In this document: one piece after another, positions 60,801-64,000 of the stretch
Layout: the number at the start of each line of letters is the position of its first letter
Position numbering within the stretch: position 1 is the first letter of the stretch
Assembly: GCA_949316495.1 (NCBI GenBank)
Contig: OX439005.1
Coordinates: 9,318,001-9,382,000, forward strand
Origin: Amphiduros pacificus
Lineage: Eukaryota > Annelida > Polychaeta > Phyllodocida > Hesionidae
Length of the DNA stretch: 64,000 bases
Reading direction: 5' to 3'
The notes under the pieces: model-generated
Databases searched by the model: none
What the model saw: the letters and a program-made list of their open reading frames with translations, nothing else
What the model was told of the DNA's origin: nothing
Made by a program: the position numbers and the translations under genes

Positions 60801-62851
60801 AAGTATATCAGTCTACCACCAGCAACATGCCACAGCAATAGAGGCTGCTCAGTGAGTGATGCCAGTCTGAAGCATATCAGTCTACCACCAGCAACATGAC
60901 ACAGCAATAGAGGCTGCTCAGTGAGTGATGCCAGTCTGAAGTATATCAGTCTACCACCAGCAACATGACACAGCAATAGAGGCTGCTCAGTGAGTGATGC
61001 CAGTCTGAAGTATATCAGTCTACCACCAGCAACATGCCACAGCAATAGAGGCTGCTCAGTGAGTGATGCCAGTCTGAAGTATATCAGTCTATCACCAGCA
61101 ACATGCCACAGCAATAGAGGCTGCTCAGTGAGTGATGCCAGTCTGAAGCATATCAGTCTACCACCAGCAACATGACACAGCAATAGAGGCTGCTCAGTGA
61201 GTGATGCCAGTCTGAAGTATATCAGTCTACCACCAGCAACATGCCACAGCAATAGAGGCTGCTCAGTGAGTGATGCCAGTCTGAAGTATAGCAGTCTACC
61301 ACCAGCAACATGCCACAGCAATAGAGGCTGCTCAGTGAGTGATGCCAGTCTGAAGCATATCAGTCTACCACCAGCAACATGCCACAGCAATAGAGGCTGC
61401 TCAGTGAGTGATGCCAGTCTGAAGCATATCAGTCTACCACCAGCAACATGCCAGAATGTAACATGGAACAAGTGGAATGCTCAGTCAAAATGGCAAGCAT
61501 GACAGACATGTTGGTTCCAGCACTCTCATTTGTATTCTTAAAGAGCTGGTTTCTGTGGATAAGATCATGAATGCTAAGATAGCCTGTTAAAGGTCGTGAT
61601 TGCCTGGCCCAGTCTGTGAAGGTTGTGATTGCTTGGCCCAGTCTATGAAGGTTGTGATTGCTTGGCCCAGTCTATGAAGGTTGTGATTGCTTGGCCCAGT
61701 CTGTGAAGGATGTGATTGCTTTGCCCAGTCTGTGTAAGGTTGTGATTGCTTCACTGGTCTGTGAAGGTTGTGATTGCCTGGCCCGGTCTGTGAAGGTTGT
61801 GATTGCTTGGCCCAGTTTGTGTAAGGTTGTGATTGCTTGGCCCAGTCTGTGAAGGTTGTGATTGCTTCACTGGTCTGTGAAGGTTGTGATTGCCTGGCCC
61901 GGTCTGTGAAGGTTGGGATTGCCTGGCCCAGTCTGTATAGGTTGTGATTGCCTGGCCCGGTCTGTGAAGGTTGTGATTGCTTGGCCCAGTTTGTGTAAGG
62001 TTGTGATTGCTTGGCCCAGTCTGTGTAAGGTTGTGATTGCTTCACTGGTCTGTGGAGTTTTTGTTGCGTTTGAATACATTCCTATAGCATGCAAACAAAG
62101 ATAAAGAAGTGCATGATGACAAAAAGTTCAAGATGCAACGTCGTCGTCGTCGTCGCCCATTGCTGCGAGAAATTATCAATTAATATTGCTTTGATATGTC
62201 TTCTTATCGATTGAGCATAAATTTTTGAGTTGATTTAGTTCAAATTTAGTGCAAATCAGACAATAAGAACAGAAATAACAAGTAAAGTTCTGATCTACGA
62301 TTTGCATTAGCGCCTAAGTGATATTCAAGACTGAAAAGGTACAGCTTTGCATATGGTTGTGGTAGAAAATTCGTTCATATACTGAATTAAATGTTTTTAT
62401 AAACTCCCCCATCAGTTTGTAATGAATGTTTAATTTTGTGTTTATTTATTTTTGTTTTGTTTGTTTAAATTTTAGTTTTGTTAATTTTTTCCCATCTATG
62501 GAAGAAATGCATCAAAATTTAGATAAGTATTCTGTTGAAGACAGGGAGTGAGAAAAATGAAGTACCAGGTGAAACCCTACTGTGTGTCCGGATTCTCTGT
62601 TGCAGATATCAACTACAAATTATGAACAAATCTCAATTCTTTTGAGATGAAAGTGAATGCCAGTGGCTGGAGGTGATAATGAGGAGACTTTGTTTACTGT
62701 GTTTTCAGAGTCGTCGCTGAGGGACATGAAGCACGTCTTATTGTTGTTACTGGGGTGTGCTGTCCAAGGTTTGCAGAAGGAGAACTTTGTCAACATCATC
62801 AAGCAGCTGGATATTGATACTCAGGAGGCCATTGTGGAGCACATCAAGCAG
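33780..62851 (+). CDS. CCDC88: CCDC88 (Girdin/Daple family), first five coding exons, continues off the window
   Basis: Exons 33780-33824, 38052-38134, 44607-44715, 49634-49703 and 62709-62851 join in frame to about 150 residues. They align along their length with the N-terminal Hook-type (calponin-homology-like) domain of human CCDC88C, with one 5-residue gap in exon 2. Landmarks are SPLVTW-IRTF, CDGVYLNDVLMQI, ARIQNWSTLMKNIKNYYQ, EMLQQMIVGHFPDIINIV and HVLLLLLGCAVQG. In vertebrates the family links microtubule/dynein and actin, binds Dishevelled (Daple) and activates G-alpha-i through a C-terminal motif; the coiled coil and that motif lie beyond the right edge. Introns total about 28.6 kb and are crowded with minisatellites. 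One gene here would stand for CCDC88A, B and C of vertebrates. Confidence 0.93.
36166..36568. repeat. 25-bp minisatellite, about 16 copies
   Basis: Unit contains CTGACCAGTCCTCCAGTGTA then TTTGG, with GCC/GTC and GTTT/GTGT variants. Confidence 0.95.
37041..37307. repeat. 19-bp minisatellite, about 14 copies
   Basis: Unit GACTGAGCAATGGTTACCA, with GACAGAG and GAACAATG variants. A lone remnant of the neighbouring 25-bp unit (GTCCTCCAGTATAT) lies just upstream at about 37025. Confidence 0.95.
38052..38134 (+). CDS. CCDC88: CCDC88 coding exon 2
   Basis: IRTFSCGELIDYQDICDGVY then LNDVLMQ plus two bases of Ile. Donor GTAAGT at 38135, which is also the first base of a 36-bp minisatellite. Slightly shorter than the vertebrate exon in the variable loop. 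Confidence 0.9.
38135..38337. repeat. 36-bp minisatellite starting at the exon 2 splice donor (left part)
   Basis: Units start GTAAGTATAAGAAATGATAT and end ATGGATCTCATT. Starts at 38135, 38171, 38207, 38243, 38279 and 38315. The first base of the array is the splice donor of exon 2, so each unit carries a donor-like GTAAGT or GTAAGG. The array resumes at 40149 after a transposon. Confidence 0.95.
38338..40148. mobile_element. 1.8-kb TA-flanked non-autonomous DNA element
   Basis: Ends are inverted copies of CCGTATTTACTCGTGTATAA. TA is duplicated on both sides (38336-38337; 40149-40150), as for Tc1/mariner/pogo-type elements. Inside there is no transposase frame. A module with AAATGATAAATAAAGGTATT and ACCCAATATTATCACAAATT recurs several times in both directions. 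The insertion split one unit of the 36-bp minisatellite exactly at TA. Confidence 0.85.
40149..40277. repeat. 36-bp minisatellite (right part)
   Basis: About three more units of the array at 38135, in register with the left part once the element and one TA are removed. Confidence 0.93.
40525..40926. repeat. 43-bp minisatellite, about 9 copies
   Basis: Unit contains GTTAGATCTAGTCTACATAC then AGACAAGGAACTCCCCCCAG. The first copies are shorter and more diverged. Confidence 0.93.
42713..42823. repeat. 28-bp tandem repeat, about 4 copies
   Basis: CTCTCTCATGTCTTGTCTGC followed by CCTTCACT, with small deletions in later copies. Confidence 0.9.
43411..44163. repeat. 53-bp minisatellite, about 14 copies
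   Basis: Unit contains CCATCACTGATGTTGTCCTG, TCAGGGGCTCATCTCTAGTT and CCATCCTGTCTCC. TTACTGTC replaces ATCCTGTC in alternating later units, and CTTTAGTT alternates with CTCTAGTT, hinting at a two-unit higher-order repeat. Confidence 0.95.
44607..44715 (+). CDS. CCDC88: CCDC88 coding exon 3
   Basis: One base completes Ile, then DQRDQSDEEIHRLAKDTNAR and IQNWSTLMKNIKNYYQ, phase 0 end (donor GTAGGT). Human DAPLE has NLRIQNLTILVRNIKTYYQ here. Confidence 0.95.
44828..45948. repeat. 20-bp minisatellite, about 56 copies
   Basis: Unit GTGATACCATCTGGTAGCAG in strict 20-bp register with almost no length change. Variation is limited to a few positions (CAG/CTG/CAT, GGTAG/GATAG/AGTAG). It begins 112 bases after exon 3. 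All minus frames are open and give YHLLPDGITCYQMVSPATRW-like reads by chance. Confidence 0.97.
46535..46671. repeat. 10-bp tandem repeat, about 14 copies
   Basis: Unit GCCATACTGA with ATACTGA, ACACTGA, ATGCTGA and ATTGA variants. Confidence 0.92.
47113..48900. repeat. 35-bp minisatellite, about 51 copies, with block duplications
   Basis: Unit contains CTATTCTGGGGAGTGGTGCT then GTATTAGGTCCCACC. Ordered variants (a GTAAAAG unit followed by a GCTATATAAG unit) recur at about 47676, 47921 and 48338, so blocks of about 245 bp and 417 bp have been copied. Short units with CCCTATGGGGAGTGG mark the later blocks. Confidence 0.96.
49634..49703 (+). CDS. CCDC88: CCDC88 coding exon 4
   Basis: EMLQQMIVGHFPDIINIVKE then PTK plus one base of Glu. 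Acceptor TTGGCAG, donor GTGGGT. Aligns without gaps to human [20 protein letters not shown]. Confidence 0.93.
49903..51288. repeat. G/T-rich compound minisatellite, 1.4 kb
   Basis: Units mix GGCTGGCTGGTGGGGTA and GGGCTGTCTGGTGGTGGTGG in patches. The plus strand is nearly free of A, with dense runs of three to five G, so G-quadruplexes are plausible on the transcribed RNA. The minus strand reads as PTSQP/TTTRQP frames of several hundred codons, an artefact of composition. Confidence 0.95.
52922..53995. repeat. 39-bp minisatellite, about 27 copies, with a 318-bp block duplication
   Basis: Unit contains GTGTGATCTGGGGGTGGTTA then GTCTCCAGTGTTCTCCT. An aberrant stretch with TGGTGCTGAGTGTGGTATTG occurs at 53361 and again at 53679, showing a 318-bp higher-order copy. 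Confidence 0.95.
54026..55397. repeat. 26-bp minisatellite, about 53 copies, with a 362-bp block duplication
   Basis: Unit contains GTGTGATCTGGTTGGTCTGT then AGTTGC, with TTGTTGC and 25-bp GGTGGTCTG variants. A unique TTTGTCT variant and its neighbours recur 362 bp apart (54292 and 54654), about 14 units. The 11 bases GTGTGATCTGG are shared with the adjacent 39-bp unit. Long minus-strand frames over it are artefacts. Confidence 0.96.
56481..56689. repeat. 14-bp minisatellite, about 15 near-perfect copies
   Basis: Unit ATGACCTCAATAGG, almost without variation, so probably recent or still changing. Confidence 0.95.
57180..57359. repeat. 57/78-bp minisatellite (left part)
   Basis: Unit contains GCACTGCTCTGCTGCCAGAT, AGCATCACCCTACCAGACAC and ATATCATACCCACACAG. 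Some units carry an extra ACACATATCATACCCACACA-type 21-bp piece, giving 78 bp. Interrupted by a DNA element at 57360. Confidence 0.93.
57360..58251. mobile_element. 892-bp TA-flanked non-autonomous DNA element
   Basis: Ends are inverted copies of CTGTATACMGA followed by an AAATTCGCG-like stretch (allowing a few differences). TA is present on both sides (57358-57359; 58252-58253). Inside, modules such as AATTTGTGATAATATT, TTTATCATTTAAAACG and CGCAATTTTGAAAGGCGGAA also occur in the element at 38338-40148. No transposase frame. It was inserted in a unit of the 57/78-bp minisatellite. Confidence 0.82.
58252..58645. repeat. 57/78-bp minisatellite (right part)
   Basis: Continues the array at 57180 in register: about six more units, mixing 57- and 78-bp forms. 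Confidence 0.93.
59795..61452. repeat. 69-bp minisatellite, 24 highly similar copies
   Basis: Unit contains CAGCAATAGAGGCTGCTCAG, TGAGTGATGCCAGTCTGAAG and ATATCAGTCTACCACCAGCA. The 69-bp length is a multiple of 3, so long open frames exist on both strands (CSVSDASLKHISLPPATCHS on plus). Most units differ only at C/T in AAGYATATC, at CTAYCACC and at ATGMCAC. No start, splice or domain evidence for a protein. Confidence 0.97.
61593..62058. repeat. 29-bp minisatellite, about 16 copies
   Basis: Unit GGTTGTGATTGCTTGGCCCA then GTCTGTGAA, with TGCCTGGCCCGG and short TTCACTGG variants recurring in the same order about 120 bp apart. Confidence 0.94.
62709..62851 (+). CDS. CCDC88: CCDC88 coding exon 5
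   Basis: Two bases complete Glu, then SSLRDMKHVLLLLLGCAVQG, LQKENFVNIIKQLDIDTQEA and IVEHIKQ, phase 0 end (donor GTCAGA). Human DAPLE has [20 protein letters not shown] and [20 protein letters not shown]. The next exon lies beyond the window. Confidence 0.96.
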
Positions 62852-64000
62852 GTCAGAACCACTCACATTGCCTCTTATATATCTGTCAGGATCAGAGTGT
62901 CGTGGCCCACTATTGGTTGCTATATAATCCAATCCAAACCAGGATTTGCTCAACAGCATTTCCATTCTTATCCAATAGAGAGTTGGTTTACAATTTCTTC
63001 AGTAATATACTCCCAATGACATTGGCAAAATTGGTTTGAAATGTCTCAGTACATAAAGATCCATGTATGCAAGTTCAGTTTAAAGCTGATTGAACCCGAC
63101 CTCTGGCAATTGCCTGTTGCAGTAAATACTCCATGTCATCATTTATCCCAGTCACAACTCAAAAACAAAATGATGCTGAAGTCAAGAAACAACAAAGAAA
63201 TTGTTTTCGTACAGCTAGGAAGCTGATACTGAATTGAAGGAAACATGGCTTCTTTAAAACCTGGTGCCTGGTATTAAGTTCTACCTGGGTCTTAACCCCT
63301 AACGGACACGCCTATCTATATTTTGTTGATTAGTCAGATTTTTTCCTGGACTAGTATATCTGCATACTAAATTAATAAATTTAATAACCATGGTTATTCA
63401 GTATCCTCTACAAAGTACTGGGGTCCAAACTATCTGATGTCATTGGCATGATTACATTGTAACAAGTTGCAGCCCTTCAGAATGTTACAAAATGACGTCA
63501 TTAAGCCAAAAAATGAGACGTTGTTGTCCCTCCCGTCTGTTGCCGGTGGTGGGCATTGCCATCTCTCCCATCTGTTGCCGGTGGTGGGCGTAGCCGTCCC
63601 TCTGATCTGTTGCCGGTGGTGGACGTTGTCATGGGATGACTGTTGCCGGTGGTGGGCATTGTCGTCCCTCCCGTCTGTTGCCGGTGGTGGACGTTGTCAT
63701 CCCTCCCGTCTGTTGCCGGTGGTGGGTGTTGTCATGCCTCCGTCTGTTGCCGGTGGTGGGCGTTGTCATGCCTCCCGTCTGTTGCTGGTGGTGGGCATTG
63801 TCGTCCCTCCCGTCTGTTGCCGGTGGTGGGCGTTGTCATCCCTCCTGTCTGTTGCCGGTGGTGGACGTTGTCACCCGTCCCGTCCAATAGGGATTAACTT
63901 ACTAATAATGGGCATTGCAAGGTATATCTAAATACGATGGATTTCAAGTCCATTTTGTCAATGTTTTGAGAATAATAAAGCTTCCATAGTTGTTTCTATT
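62852..64000 (+). other. CCDC88 intron 5 (partial)
   Basis: No exon resembling the following family sequence (THNQENVFDLQW) is seen. The stretch holds AT-rich DNA and the 35-bp array at 63530-63885. Confidence 0.75.
63530..63885. repeat. 35-bp minisatellite, about 10 copies
   Basis: Unit contains CCCTCCCGTCTGTTGCCGGT then GGTGGGCGTTGTCAT, with GGACG/GGGCA variants and a few short units. Confidence 0.94.

Larger units (their letters stand above)
49704..62708 (+). other. CCDC88 intron 4, 13 kb, mostly minisatellites
   Basis: Exons 4 and 5 align to vertebrate CCDC88 without a gap, so no exon is missing here. The intron holds arrays at 49903, 52922, 54026, 56481, 57180 (split by a DNA element), 59795 and 61593, about 7 kb in all. 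The gaps (51289-52921, 55398-56480, 56690-57179, 58646-59794, 62059-62708) are AT-rich with nothing recognised. Confidence 0.85.

Noticed and set aside
59762-61471. 569-codon minus and 314-codon plus frames over the 69-bp array
   Set aside because: Open on both strands at once, inside a CCDC88 intron, with no start context or conserved domain.
62140-62156. CGT trinucleotide run near 62140
   Set aside because: Only about five copies of the triplet, too short to be notable beside the other repeats.

Overview
This window is animal nuclear DNA. Its genes are spliced, with GT-AG introns plus one apparent GC-AG intron, in an AT-rich background full of tandem repeats. The exon peptides and the lack of vertebrate SINEs and LINEs suggest a marine invertebrate bilaterian such as a lophotrochozoan or an invertebrate deuterostome. 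I cannot name the species.

Three host genes can be rebuilt exon by exon with matching splice phases. (1) TTC7 lies on the minus strand at 13628 down to 2123: 14 coding exons, about 608 residues, with the 3' end beyond the left edge. It is the TPR scaffold of the plasma-membrane PI4-kinase complex. (2) RPS27A lies on the plus strand, CDS 17277-20022: four coding exons encoding a complete 156-residue ubiquitin-eS31 fusion. Its introns 3 and 4 each carry a copy of a C/D-box snoRNA. (3) A single CCDC88 (Girdin/Daple) gene lies on the plus strand from 33780: five exons coding the N-terminal Hook-type domain, continuing past the right edge. TTC7 and RPS27A are head-to-head, probably sharing a promoter of about 230 bp.

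Mobile DNA includes a young, whole-looking Ty3/gypsy LTR retrotransposon (25121-32055; 144-bp LTRs, 5-bp target duplication, one long gag-pol frame) between RPS27A and CCDC88. Two palindromic MITEs lie in RPS27A introns (14938-15326; 17610-18049). Two related TA-flanked non-autonomous DNA elements (38338-40148; 57360-58251) each sit inside a minisatellite in a CCDC88 intron.

The most striking bulk feature is a swarm of more than twenty minisatellites with unrelated units (10 to 78 bp). Nearly all lie in introns of TTC7 and CCDC88, and several have higher-order block duplication. They make many long open frames in several frames and on both strands, which I treat as repeat artefacts rather than genes.

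The gene order TTC7-RPS27A-CCDC88 appears to be the unduplicated form of the vertebrate linkages TTC7B-CCDC88C (human 14q32) and TTC7A / RPS27A-CCDC88A (human 2p). The best candidate for something not yet described is the duplicated intronic snoRNA pair, whose two guide segments match neighbouring stretches of the large-subunit rRNA.
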